From Pseudooceanicola lipolyticus (GTDB lineage: Bacteria; Pseudomonadota; Alphaproteobacteria; Rhodobacterales; Rhodobacteraceae): a stretch of DNA of 52,965 bases. This document shows positions 16,009 through 24,431 of the stretch, one piece after another; positions within the stretch are counted from its first letter, which is position 1, and every line of letters begins with the position of its first letter. The stretch spans positions 1-52,965 of the forward strand of contig NZ_PGTB01000018.1 in NCBI RefSeq assembly GCF_002786325.1, written 5' to 3'. A program made the translations under genes and the position numbers. The notes beneath the pieces were generated by a model, which was not told the DNA's origin, did not search any database, and saw only the letters and a list, made by a program, of their open reading frames with translations.

Positions 16009-16584
16009 CTAGTCGACGTCCGCTAAAAGCCGAGCCCGGTCGTCGTCCGAAACGCCCGCATCGATCAATACGCGCTCGAACGACAGCTGCACGGCCGCGG
16101 CCGGCTGTGCGTCGGCCCGGTAGCTACGGGCGAACGCGGCCGCGGGCGGCGGCGATAGCCAGGCGAAAAGGTCGTCGGCCGAGATCGAGAGCGCTCCGGC
16201 GAACCGCCGCATGAAGCCACGCGGGACCGAGGCCGGCTGGATGCGACGTTCGCGGAACGAGGTCACGACCTGGCGCGGAATGCCCATTTCGACCGCGATC
16301 TCGCGACTACGGGTGGGCGAGAGCGCCCCGAACGGGTCGGCCGCTGATTTCGGTTGGGCGGCGGCGTGCTTCAGCCAACCGGCGTCGATCATGGCCACGT
16401 CCGCGGCCGAGAACTCGTTCTCCGGCGGCCGCGCCTGCATGAGCTCGCGCGACAGGTCGATCAGTTCGCCAGCGTACTGCGGATACGTGGTCAGATAGCG
16501 ATCGAGGGTCACCTTTGCGTGGGTTTCTTCCATCGCGAACGCGTCGAGGACGTCTTCAAGCCGGTCAGCGTTTGGATCGGTCAT
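16009..16584 (-). CDS. putative HTH regulator paired with ImmA/IrrE-helicase
   Basis: A 191-residue soluble protein without a firmly recognised family. Residues 8-50 are helical and acidic, with a TLDRYLTTYPQYAGELIDLS block. Residues 91-143 look like an XRE-type helix-turn-helix: SREIAVEMGIPRQVVTSFRERR, then FMRRFAGALSISADDLFAWL. The C-terminal 50 residues are Ala-rich, with a VLIDAGVSDDDRARLLADV helix. Its ATG overlaps the sigma-like gene stop by four bases and its stop lies one base before the ImmA/IrrE-helicase start. Helix-turn-helix repressors next to ImmA/IrrE peptidases are often the substrates of those peptidases (ImmR/ImmA, DdrO/IrrE), so this protein is a candidate cleavage target or anti-sigma partner. 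That role is inferred from position only. Confidence 0.62.
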   Translation of the reverse strand: MTDPNADRLEDVLDAFAMEETHAKVTLDRYLTTYPQYAGELIDLSRELMQARPPENEFSAADVAMIDAGWLKHAAAQPKSAADPFGALSPTRSREIAVEMGIPRQVVTSFRERRIQPASVPRGFMRRFAGALSISADDLFAWLSPPPAAAFARSYRADAQPAAAVQLSFERVLIDAGVSDDDRARLLADVD

Positions 16585-17372
16585 TGGTCGTCTCCTTCGA
16601 TCAGCACCCTACGCAGCGTCTTTATTGCCCGGTCGCGGTAGTTCCAGATCGTTTTCGGCGACTTTTTCAGGGCCGTGCAGATCGTGATGACGTCCGGGTC
16701 CTCGGAATGGATTTGATATCCTAGCATAAGCATCTGGATTGTCCTGCTTTGTTCTGGTGGCAGGGTCTCAATCGCCGCGTCCAGCCGCAACCGGAACGCC
16801 TCATTGTCGATTTCCAATCCCTCGAGCGGATTGGCCCTCCCTGCCGCCTCTTCGATCTCCGGACTGAGCTCGCCGCTGTCGTCTTCATAGGAGAGCGGCT
16901 GAAAGCGGTTTTCGTCGCGCCAAGCTTGCCTCTGCGCGTCCTGCCGCAGGCGTTTGAGCGCCATGTCGAACCGGATCTCGAAGAAATCGAGCCGCTCGTC
17001 GTATACTTGGCGGTCTCCCGCCATCATTTCGACGAAACGGCCATACACCTTCTCGCGGATGCGTTCACGCGTCAGCGAGCGTGACGCTCCGTCAGCGGCG
17101 TCTGCAGTTGGCAGAGCGCGTAGCACCCGGGCGGATAAGATCTTGTAGAGCCGCTCGAACCACGCGTCTGAGTTGTCGGCACGGCTCGCTCGCACAAAAT
17201 AAACCAAGCACTCAGTGGGGATATACCCGGCATCGTCGCGCGCACGAATCTGCGCGCGGGCGAGAAGCTCGTCGCGCGAGAGGTCCTTCAGTGCATGAAG
17301 CAACGCCTCGATCCTCGCGGGTCGGCGGTATCTAGACTTGTCCTGTTTCTGCTTCCGTAGCGCTATAATCAA
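16581..17372 (-). CDS. sigma-70-like factor, first gene of the ubiquitin-like cluster
   Basis: A 263-residue protein resembling a divergent sigma factor. Residues 45-145 are helical with aromatic and basic positions as in region 2 (for example FVRASRADNSDAWFERLYKI). Residues 192-256 look like region 4: LRLDAAIETLPPEQSRTIQM, then a helix-turn-helix around ICTALKKSPKTIWNYRDRAIK. The start is a TTG at 17372 with GGGGG about five bases before it; no good ATG is available nearby. It is the first gene of the minus-strand cluster and overlaps the HTH gene by ATGA. It could direct transcription of the cluster itself, with the HTH protein and ImmA/IrrE peptidase controlling it. Family assignment is by eye and moderately sure; a region 4-only regulator is an alternative. 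Confidence 0.68.
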   Translation of the reverse strand: MIIALRKQKQDKSRYRRPARIEALLHALKDLSRDELLARAQIRARDDAGYIPTECLVYFVRASRADNSDAWFERLYKILSARVLRALPTADAADGASRSLTRERIREKVYGRFVEMMAGDRQVYDERLDFFEIRFDMALKRLRQDAQRQAWRDENRFQPLSYEDDSGELSPEIEEAAGRANPLEGLEIDNEAFRLRLDAAIETLPPEQSRTIQMLMLGYQIHSEDPDVITICTALKKSPKTIWNYRDRAIKTLRRVLIEGDDQ

Positions 17373-18259
17373 ATTTACCCCCGCCCTGGAGTTCCCACAA
17401 TTGCCCGCGCGCGAAAGCGACAGGCGTCGTTCAACTATCGGGCAGAGCCGTCTTAGCTACTCCCATTTAGTAATCGGCGCCAAAAGGACGAACCGGTAAT
17501 CGTCGCGCCGAATATTTCGGTACGGCGAAAGACTACGTGCTAACGGCCCATGTGTCCTTATCCAATCTGAGGCTGAGCCCGTCAGTACAGCATGGCACAA
17601 TCGCGCTCCCAACGGCTACGCACATCGCCCTCTCCCCAAAAATAATTGGTACTTGGTACAAGAGCAGAATGGATTAAGCTTTGATTTTATGACACAAATT
17701 GCGCTCTAACCGTCCAATCCATCATGGGGGCCACGGAAAGACGAAGAGAATGGCGATCTATCATTTTTTCTTACTCAGTTTCGCACCGCGGCCTGCACAT
17801 GCCCGTCCATATCAAAATCACCCATTCCTGCCAGTCTGTCGATCTTGCAAGCGCGCCTTTGGGCGACCTGAAACGGCGCGCAGATCGACCTGCACCCCGG
17901 TTTCTGCCGGCGTTGACCGAGACGCGGTGGACGCGAAAGCCGCAGCTCCGTCTTGCGGAATGACGCCCTGGCGCTTGCGGCGCGCGACAATCTCGGCACG
18001 GTTGATTGGGGCGTAGCTATACACGCCGGTGGCACCAGGGCCAAGCCAGTCGACCTTTCTTCGACCCTTGCAAAGATAAGAAGGCGAGGGCCGGCAAGAC
18101 CCCGGTTGGGTCACCGGCGACATGTTGGGCATTTCCGGTGCCACACCCCTGGAGCGGTTCTCGCGGTTGCGCACTCCTGACCAGCACCGGCGGGGCCGAT
18201 GCCCTCCTTCCTCGCAGGACAAAGCCACCCCACCAAAAGGGCGCGCCGCGAAACAGGTG
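17373..18259. other. junction gap between island and core genes
   Basis: This 887-base stretch separates the minus-strand ubiquitin-like cluster from znuB. The first part (to about 17,720) is lower in GC and must contain the promoter of the sigma-like gene. A tandem TTGGTAC repeat lies near 17,648. No tRNA, integrase, transposase or long direct repeat was recognised. The second part has open frames on both strands without family resemblance. The likeliest reading is decayed DNA at an island boundary. Confidence 0.5.
17818..18228 (-). pseudogene. possible decayed gene fragment
   Basis: A minus-strand open frame at the island-core junction. The part from about 18,060 down to 17,940 has codon use like a real gene, with GC-ending codons and a segment reading DWLGPGATGVYSYAPINRAE followed by a basic stretch. 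Upstream and downstream of this piece the frame loses that character. No start with a ribosome binding site is clear and I recognise no family. It may be the tail of a gene broken when the island inserted. A chance open frame in GC-rich DNA is the alternative. Confidence 0.25.
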
Positions 18260-19069
18260 TCAGCCGCCGCGCCCCCGGCCCGACATGCCCGCGATGCTGA
18301 CCGACAGCGCGAACAGCACCGCGACCACGCAGACGATGGTGGGGCCGGTTGGGGTGTCGAAATGATAGGACGCGCGCAGCCCTGCCAGCACCGAAAACCC
18401 GGCCACGCCGATGGCGACCAGCGCCATGCCCTCGGGCGTGCGGCTGAACGGCCGGGCAGCGGCGGCGGGGATGATCAGCATGGCGGTGATCAGCAGCGCG
18501 CCGACCACCTTGATCGCCACCGCCACGACGATGGCCAGCGCCAGCGTCAGTACCAATTGTTCGCGTTTCGGATCGATGCCTTCGGAAAACGCCAGATCGG
18601 GGTTCAGCGTCGCGGTCAGCAAATGGCTCCAGCGCCATGCGATCAGCCCCAGCACCAGTGCAGCGCCACCCCAGATCACCGCGAGATCGGGGGGCATGAC
18701 CGCCAGGATGTCTCCGAACAGATAGGCCATCAGGTCGATGCGGATGCCGGACAGGAACGACGCCGCGACCAGGCCAAAGGCGAGCGCCGAATGCGCCAGC
18801 ACCCCGAGCATGGTGTCCAAGGCAAAGCCGCGCCCGCTGAGCGCGGCAACGGTCAGCGCCATGCCCAGTGACACCACTAGAACCCCGGCAAAGATCGAGG
18901 TTGAAAAGGCCAGCGACAGCGCCACCCCCAGAATCGCGGCATGGGCGGTGGCGTCACCGAAATAGGCCATCCGCCGCCAGACCACGAAGCACCCCAGTGG
19001 CGCTGCGGCAAGGGCCAGGCCCAGCCCCGCCAGTGCCGCGCGGATCATGAAATCGTCCAGAAAGGTCAT
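18260..19069 (-). CDS. znuB: zinc ABC transporter permease
   Basis: A 269-residue integral membrane protein of the ABC-3 (ZnuB/MntB) permease family, imports Zn2+ across the inner membrane with ZnuC and the periplasmic binding protein ZnuA. The opening segment with PLGCFVVWRRMAYFGDATAH is the family signature after the first membrane helix, and seven to eight hydrophobic helices follow, including GVLAHSALAFGLVAASFLSG and VGALLITAMLIIPAAAARPF. The ATG at 19069 overlaps the znuC stop by four bases, so the two are coupled. Manganese or iron specificity cannot be excluded from sequence alone, but the His-rich end of ZnuC and the candidate Zur box upstream favour zinc. It is the first core gene after the accessory region. 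Confidence 0.88.
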   Translation of the reverse strand: MTFLDDFMIRAALAGLGLALAAAPLGCFVVWRRMAYFGDATAHAAILGVALSLAFSTSIFAGVLVVSLGMALTVAALSGRGFALDTMLGVLAHSALAFGLVAASFLSGIRIDLMAYLFGDILAVMPPDLAVIWGGAALVLGLIAWRWSHLLTATLNPDLAFSEGIDPKREQLVLTLALAIVVAVAIKVVGALLITAMLIIPAAAARPFSRTPEGMALVAIGVAGFSVLAGLRASYHFDTPTGPTIVCVVAVLFALSVSIAGMSGRGRGG

Positions 19070-19803
19070 TGCGCTTCCGTTTCGGGTTCGGCGTGGCCGT
19101 GATGATGGTCGTGGTGATGGGCATAGAGCGCCATGGTGCCCTGCGTCCCGGCGCCAAACAGCGCCCGGTATTCGGGTGCCGAGGCCACCTGCTGCGGCCC
19201 GCCCTGGCAGCAGATATGCTGGTTCAGACAGATCACCCGGTCACTGGCGCTCATCACCACGTGCAAATCGTGGCTGACCATCAACACGCCGCAACCGGTC
19301 TCCTGGCGCACCGCTTCGATGCGCTGGTAAAAGGCGGCAGTGCCAGGCTGATCCAGCCCCTGTGTGGCTTCATCCAGCACCAGCAGTTGCGGCCGGCCCA
19401 GCAGCGCGCGGGCCAGCATCACCCGCTGGAACTGGCCGCCCGACAACACGTTCATCTGGCGGTCCGCAAGGTCGGCGATGCCGGCCTGCGCCATCGCCGC
19501 GCCGATCTCGGCACGGTCGATTTTGCGATGCAGTCCCATCAGCCGGGCAACCGTGATCGGCAGGGTCGGATCGATATGCAGGCGCTGGGGGACATAGCCG
19601 ATGCGCAGCTGCTTCTGCCGCACCACCTTGCCGCTGCTGGGCGCAAGCGAGCCGATCAAAACCCGCAGCAGCGTCGACTTGCCCGACCCGTTCGGACCGA
19701 CAATCGTGACGATCTCGCCCGCCTCCAGGCCGATCGAAACATCGTCCAGCACGGTGGTGCCGGCGAACCGGACCGAAACATTGTGAAAGTCGAACAGCCT
19801 CAT
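19066..19803 (-). CDS. znuC: zinc ABC transporter ATP-binding protein
   Basis: A 245-residue ABC ATPase that powers zinc import through ZnuB. Walker A GPNGSGKS is near residues 36-43, the ABC signature LSGGQFQR near 121-128, Walker B LLVLDEATQGLD near 141-152, and the switch histidine in MVSHDLHVV. The C-terminus ends in a His-rich tail (HHHDHHHGHAEPE), typical for zinc systems and possibly metal-sensing. The gene overlaps znuB by four bases. Upstream is a candidate Zur box about 110 bases before the start and no znuA gene, although znuA is commonly divergent from znuC. The binding protein must be encoded elsewhere. Confidence in the transporter class is high. Confidence 0.9.
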   Translation of the reverse strand: MRLFDFHNVSVRFAGTTVLDDVSIGLEAGEIVTIVGPNGSGKSTLLRVLIGSLAPSSGKVVRQKQLRIGYVPQRLHIDPTLPITVARLMGLHRKIDRAEIGAAMAQAGIADLADRQMNVLSGGQFQRVMLARALLGRPQLLVLDEATQGLDQPGTAAFYQRIEAVRQETGCGVLMVSHDLHVVMSASDRVICLNQHICCQGGPQQVASAPEYRALFGAGTQGTMALYAHHHDHHHGHAEPETEAQ

Positions 19804-19915
19804 GCGGCCTGCCCCTTGAAGTGTTCCTGCCGGGAGGTAATGCCCATATCGTCAGCCCTGCATTCAATTCGCCAGGCTAGAACCGATGTCCTCATCGACT
19901 CCGCCAACCCGGCTC

Positions 19916-19939
19916 GAAGCGTGATAACATAACAATCTC
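19916..19939 (-). promoter_or_regulatory. candidate Zur box upstream of znuCB
   Basis: Read on the minus strand the site contains TGTTATGTTATCACG flanked by GAGAT and CTTC. This resembles the dyad TGTTAT-N3-ATAACA of Zur operators with two departures in the second half. It lies about 110 bases before the znuC start, where zinc-dependent repression would be expected. Binding is inferred. Confidence 0.5.
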
Positions 19940-20090
19940 GAGGTCGAAGGCAACAACAGATGAAGCATAACGTCAGGAGAAAGCGCCAATTGCGGGGAGC
20001 CGCGAGCCAGGGTCTCGACCGCAGGCGCGCCCTGCCGATCCCGGCCGGCACCGCTGGAAATAGTCACGCCCGTGCCCTGCCTGCAGCCGG

Positions 20091-20552
20091 TCAGCCGCTT
20101 TCGGCCTTTTTCTCCCACCGGCCGGATTCCTCGGACCAGTATTGCGCCGCGCAGCCCGCCTGGGTCAGCGCCCGCCACTGGCCGCGCGCGCGGTCGACCG
20201 CCGCGGCGTCGTTGCCGTCAAACAGCACGCAAACCCGCTCCAGCCGCGTCACCTCGTCCGGGGCGACCTCGGCCCCGTCCACCGCCATCAGGCAGACTGC
20301 CCGGTTGGGCAGGTCCGGTGCGGTGGTCAGCAGGACGGGCTGGTCGGCGTCATGTTTGCCCCCGGCCAGCCCGTGCGGCAGAAACCCGTCTTCCGGGCCC
20401 AGCCACAGCCGCTCGTCCAGCCATTCCATCCGCCCCGCATCGGTGCCGCGCACCGCAACGCGCCAACCGGCGGCGCGCGCCTTGGCCAGAAGCTGCGGCA
20501 GCGTGCGTTCCAGCGGACCGCGGGTCAGATGATAGAACAGGGCGGCGCCCAA
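20091..20552 (-). CDS. holC: DNA polymerase III chi subunit
   Basis: A 153-residue HolC family protein, the clamp-loader-associated chi subunit that contacts single-strand binding protein. The family start MGAALFYHLTRGPLERTLP, the segment GWRVAVRGTDAGRMEWLDERLW at about residues 28-49, LTTAPDLPNRAVCLMAVDG, and the late RARGQWRALTQAG are all present. The start codon is TTG at 20552, with GAGGG upstream inside the pepA end; the gap to pepA is four bases. The pepA-holC pair is common in Proteobacteria. Length is normal for Rhodobacterales. No anomalies are seen. Confidence 0.9.
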   Translation of the reverse strand: MGAALFYHLTRGPLERTLPQLLAKARAAGWRVAVRGTDAGRMEWLDERLWLGPEDGFLPHGLAGGKHDADQPVLLTTAPDLPNRAVCLMAVDGAEVAPDEVTRLERVCVLFDGNDAAAVDRARGQWRALTQAGCAAQYWSEESGRWEKKAESG

Positions 20553-20556
20553 GGTG

Positions 20557-22032
20557 TCAGCCCTCGAACTTGTCCGCCACCAGCCGGTTCAGCGCCGCAA
20601 CGCCCCAGCCGGTTGCGCCCTTGGGGGCAAAGGCGGTGTCGGACTTGACCGAGGCGACCCCTGCAATATCCAGGTGGATCCACGGCACCTCGTCCTTGAC
20701 AAAGCGCTTGAGGAACTGCGCGGCGGTCACCGACCCGGCGGGGCGGCCGCCGACATTCTTCATATCGGCGATGCGCGATTTCAGCTGATCGTCATAGCCC
20801 TGCCCCAGCGGCATCCGCCAGGCGCCCTCGCTTTCGGCCTCGGCCGCCTTGAGGAATGACGCGCAGAAGGCATCGTTATTCGAAAACACCCCGGCATTCT
20901 CGTGCCCCAGGCCGATGATGATCGCCCCGGTCAGCGTCGCCAGATCGACCAGACCGGCGGGCTGGAACCGGTCCTGCGCGTACCAAAGCACGTCGCACAG
21001 CACCAACCGCCCCTCGGCATCGGTGTTGATCACCTCGACCGTGTCGCCCTTCATCGTCCGGATCACGTCGCCGGGCCGGGTGGCATTGCCTGACGGCATG
21101 TTTTCCACCAGGCCGACCAGGCCCACCACATTGGCCTTGGCCTTGCGCAGCGCCAGCGCCCGCATCACCCCCGACACCACCCCGGCGCCGCCCATATCCA
21201 TGGTCATGTCTTCCATGCCGGCGGCGGGTTTCAACGAGATGCCACCGGTGTCGAAGACCACCCCCTTGCCCACCAGCGCCAGCGGCGCAGCGCCCTCGTC
21301 ACCGCCCTTCCACTGCATCACCACCACCTTGGACGGGCTGTCCGAGCCCTGCCCGACGCTCAGCAGCGTGCGCATGCCCAGCTTGTCCAGCTCGGCCTCG
21401 TCCAGCACCTCGACCTCCAGGCCCAGCGCGGTCATCTCGGCCAGCCGGTTGGCAAATTCGGTTGTGGTCAGCACATTGGCGGGTTCGTTCACCAGGTCGC
21501 GGGTGAAATGCACACCCTCGGCCACCGCCAGCAGCGGATCGGCCGCGGCACTCATCTCGGCGGCATTGGAATGGCAGATCACCACCGGTTCCGGCGCCTT
21601 GCCAGCGTCATCGGCGGTTTTATGCGCCTCAAAGCGATAATCGCGCAGCGCCAGCCCCAGCGCCAGGTTGGGTGCGGATTTCAACGATCCGGCCATGACC
21701 AGCACCGGCTTGCCACCCTTCAGCTTGCCCAGCGCCGCGCCGGCCTTGCGCGCCTGGACCGCGCTGGCATTGCGCGGCAGCACCAGCACGTCCAGCGCTT
21801 CGGCCGCCAGGCCAACCGGCCATTCCAGCGTCAGCACCTCGCCCGGCTTTACCTTGGAAAACCGTTCGCTTTCCATGAAGCGCATGATCGCGCCCTTGCT
21901 GAGCCGATTGGCGCGGCGGGCGGCCTGATCCAACTTGCCATCCGGGGTGACGATCACCACGACGCGGCCCTTGGCGGCAGCGATCTTGTCGAGGTCGATC
22001 TCTTCGAACCGGATGGGGGTCAGGCTGGTCAT
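20557..22032 (-). CDS. pepA: leucyl aminopeptidase (M17)
   Basis: A 491-residue cytosolic zinc aminopeptidase of family M17 that removes N-terminal residues from peptides; relatives also bind DNA. The catalytic half is complete: LVGKGVVFDTGGISLKPA with the metal-binding Lys and Asp, MDMGGAG, and the signature NTDAEGRLVLCD, followed by the LTGAIIIGLGHENAG block. The N-terminal third is the more variable macro-like domain. ATG 22032 is chosen because AAGGAG lies nine bases before it; an ATG at 22053 is a weaker alternative. It is followed by holC after four bases and is divergent from lptF. No anomalies are seen. Confidence 0.92.
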   Translation of the reverse strand: MTSLTPIRFEEIDLDKIAAAKGRVVVIVTPDGKLDQAARRANRLSKGAIMRFMESERFSKVKPGEVLTLEWPVGLAAEALDVLVLPRNASAVQARKAGAALGKLKGGKPVLVMAGSLKSAPNLALGLALRDYRFEAHKTADDAGKAPEPVVICHSNAAEMSAAADPLLAVAEGVHFTRDLVNEPANVLTTTEFANRLAEMTALGLEVEVLDEAELDKLGMRTLLSVGQGSDSPSKVVVMQWKGGDEGAAPLALVGKGVVFDTGGISLKPAAGMEDMTMDMGGAGVVSGVMRALALRKAKANVVGLVGLVENMPSGNATRPGDVIRTMKGDTVEVINTDAEGRLVLCDVLWYAQDRFQPAGLVDLATLTGAIIIGLGHENAGVFSNNDAFCASFLKAAEAESEGAWRMPLGQGYDDQLKSRIADMKNVGGRPAGSVTAAQFLKRFVKDEVPWIHLDIAGVASVKSDTAFAPKGATGWGVAALNRLVADKFEG

Positions 22033-22200
22033 CTGTCGTGCTCCTTGATCCATTCCGACCAGACCTAGCGCGTGCCGCAGAACTTGACCAGCCGCCGATT
22101 GCGGCAGGCCGCCGGTCGCGGGCGCGCCCGATTGTTCTGCCCTTGCGATTGCTTTAGGATCGGTCGAAACAACACGATCAGAGGCATCGGGGGAACGGCA

Positions 22201-23334
22201 GTGTCACGCTACGACAGATATGTGCTGTCGCAATTCCTGCTCTTCTTCGGATTCTTTGCACTCGTCCTGGTGGCGGTGTTCTGGATCAATCGCGCCGTCG
22301 TGCTGTTCGATCGGCTGATCGGCGACGGCCAGTCGGCGCTGGTATTCCTGGAATTCACCGCGCTGACCCTGCCCAACCTGATCCGCATGGTGCTGCCGAT
22401 GGCCGCCTTTGCCGCCGCCGTCTATGTCACCAACCGGCTGAAGGCGGAAAGCGAGATCACGGTGATGCAGGCCACCGGCTCCAGCCCCTGGCGGCTGGCG
22501 CGTCCGGCGCTGGGATTCGGCCTGCTGACCGCGCTGATGATGAGTGTGCTGACCCATTTCCTGCTGCCCGCCTCGACCAGCCAGCTGGCCCAGCGCGAAG
22601 TCGAGGTGTCGCGCAATGTCACCGCGCGGCTTCTAACCGAAGGCAGCTTTCTGCATCCGGCGCCGGGTGTCACCTTCTACGTCCGCGAAATCGGTGCCGA
22701 TGGCACGCTGAACGACGTGTTCCTCTCGGACAACCGCAACCCCGAGCAAAGCGTCAATTATACCGGCAGCCGCGCCTTCCTGATCCGCGAGGACGGCCAG
22801 ATCAACCTGATCATGGTCAACGGGCTGGCGCAGCGGCTGGACACCGAGAACCTGACGCTGTCGACCACGGTGTTCCAGGACTTTTCCTATGATATCAGCA
22901 ATATGGTTAAAACCGATGAAAGCCGCCCGCGCAATATCCGCGCCATCCCCACCGGCGAGCTGCTGACCGGTCAGGCCGCGATCGTCGAGAAAGAGAATTA
23001 CAGCGAGGGCCAGTTGGTCGAGGAACTGCACCAACGCTTTGCCCGTGCCGCCATCTGCGTGGCGGTGGCGCTGATCGGGTTCTCGACGCTGATGCTGGGC
23101 ACGTTTTCCCGCTTTGGCGTCTGGCGGCAGGCGGGGATCGCCTTTCTGCTGCTGATCCTGCTGGAAGGTCTGCGCGGCGTGGTGTCGGAACCGGTGCTGA
23201 CGGCACCGCATCTCTGGCCCCTGCTCTACCTGCCGACGGTGCTGGGCCTGGCGGTGTCGGCGCTGTTCCTGCGCTTTGCCTCGCGCCCGCTGCCGCGCCT
23301 GCTGCCCCGGCGCAGAACGGAGCCGGCAACATGA
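22201..23334 (+). CDS. lptF: lipopolysaccharide export permease LptF
   Basis: A 377-residue inner-membrane permease of the LptB2FG transporter that extracts lipopolysaccharide from the inner membrane. The start is GTG 22201, seven bases after GGGGGA; the longer open frame from 22072 is unsupported. The typical opening SRYDRYVLSQFLLFFGFFAL is followed by membrane helices 1-3, the coupling-helix region with TNRLKAESEITVMQATG, a periplasmic beta-jellyroll domain at about 125-260, and three C-terminal helices. The stop overlaps the lptG start in an ATGA. This gene opens a six-gene run through rsmA in which most junctions overlap, indicating one transcript for outer-membrane assembly. Confidence 0.9.
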   Translation: MSRYDRYVLSQFLLFFGFFALVLVAVFWINRAVVLFDRLIGDGQSALVFLEFTALTLPNLIRMVLPMAAFAAAVYVTNRLKAESEITVMQATGSSPWRLARPALGFGLLTALMMSVLTHFLLPASTSQLAQREVEVSRNVTARLLTEGSFLHPAPGVTFYVREIGADGTLNDVFLSDNRNPEQSVNYTGSRAFLIREDGQINLIMVNGLAQRLDTENLTLSTTVFQDFSYDISNMVKTDESRPRNIRAIPTGELLTGQAAIVEKENYSEGQLVEELHQRFARAAICVAVALIGFSTLMLGTFSRFGVWRQAGIAFLLLILLEGLRGVVSEPVLTAPHLWPLLYLPTVLGLAVSALFLRFASRPLPRLLPRRRTEPAT

Positions 23335-24431
23335 GGCTGGATCTCTATTTCGCCCGCCGCTTCATCCAGAGTTTCCTGATGATCGGCGTGGTCTTCCTGA
23401 CCCTGATGATGCTGATCGACATGGTCGAGCAGCTGCGCCGTTTCGAAGGGATCGAGCTGGGCTTTGGCAAGCTGTTCCGGCTGATGCTGCTGAATACGCC
23501 GTCGGCGATCAAGGACATCCTGCCCCTGCTGATGATCCTGTCGACCATCGTGCTGTTTGTCGGGCTGGCCCGCAGCAGCGAACTGGTGGTGACGCGGGCC
23601 GTCGGCCGCTCGGGGATCCGGGCACTGGTGGCCCCCGGCGCGGTGGCGCTGATCATCGGAATCCTGGCGGTGACCACGCTGAACCCGATCGCGGCGGCGA
23701 CCTCGAACCGCTATCAGCAACTGTCCGATATCTACCGCACCGGCGGGCCGCAGGTGCTGTCGCTGTCGGACGAAGGCTTGTTGCTGCGCCAGGGCGGCGC
23801 GCAGGGCCAGTCGGTGATCCACGCCACGGCCTATGGCAGCATCGACCCGATCGAACTGTTCGATGTGACCATCATCAGCTATGACCCGAATGGCGGGCCG
23901 GTGCGCCGGATCCATGCCGAAAGCGCCCGGCTGGGCACCGATGCCTGGCTGCTGCAAAGCGCCAAGGTCTGGACCCTGGCCAGCGGCATCAACCCGGAAG
24001 CCACCGCCGCCCGTCATGACACTCTGTCATTGCCCACGACGCTGACCCAGGACCGCATCCGCAACAGCCTGGGCCGGCCGATGGGCGTGTCGATCTATGA
24101 CCTGCCCGACACCATCCGCGCGCTGCGCCAGGCCGGGTTTTCCAGCCGCAAGCACGAGGTCTGGTACCAGGTCGAACTGGCGCGCCCGCTGTTCCTCATG
24201 GCGATGGTGCTGGTCGGCGCGGCCTTCACCATGCGCCACACCCGGTTTGGCGGCACCGGCCTGGCGGTGCTGATGGCGGTGATGCTGGGCTTTGCGCTGT
24301 ATTTCATCCGGAACTTTGCCCAGATTCTTGGTGAAAACGGGCAAATCCCCGTGGCGCTGGCCGCCTGGGGACCACCGGTCGCCTCGCTGTTTCTGACCAT
24401 GGGCCTATTGCTGCACGCGGAGGACGGATGA
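23331..24431 (+). CDS. lptG: lipopolysaccharide export permease LptG
   Basis: A 366-residue YjgP/YjgQ family permease, partner of LptF. It begins with LDLYFARRFIQSFLMIGVVF and carries the cytoplasmic coupling region around ARSSELVVTRAVGRSG, where the ATPase LptB would bind. A periplasmic domain at about residues 120-265 follows, then three membrane helices ending in LYFIRNFAQILGENGQIPV. It overlaps both lptF and lptD by four bases. The LptB ATPase and LptC/LptA are not in this window and must be encoded elsewhere. The order of the two paralogues is assigned by position and by the LptG-like C-terminus. Confidence 0.9.
   Translation: MRLDLYFARRFIQSFLMIGVVFLTLMMLIDMVEQLRRFEGIELGFGKLFRLMLLNTPSAIKDILPLLMILSTIVLFVGLARSSELVVTRAVGRSGIRALVAPGAVALIIGILAVTTLNPIAAATSNRYQQLSDIYRTGGPQVLSLSDEGLLLRQGGAQGQSVIHATAYGSIDPIELFDVTIISYDPNGGPVRRIHAESARLGTDAWLLQSAKVWTLASGINPEATAARHDTLSLPTTLTQDRIRNSLGRPMGVSIYDLPDTIRALRQAGFSSRKHEVWYQVELARPLFLMAMVLVGAAFTMRHTRFGGTGLAVLMAVMLGFALYFIRNFAQILGENGQIPVALAAWGPPVASLFLTMGLLLHAEDG

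Noticed and set aside
17373-18259. tRNA or attachment site at the island boundary
   Set aside because: No cloverleaf or convincing direct repeat could be found by eye; only a short TTGGTAC repeat exists.
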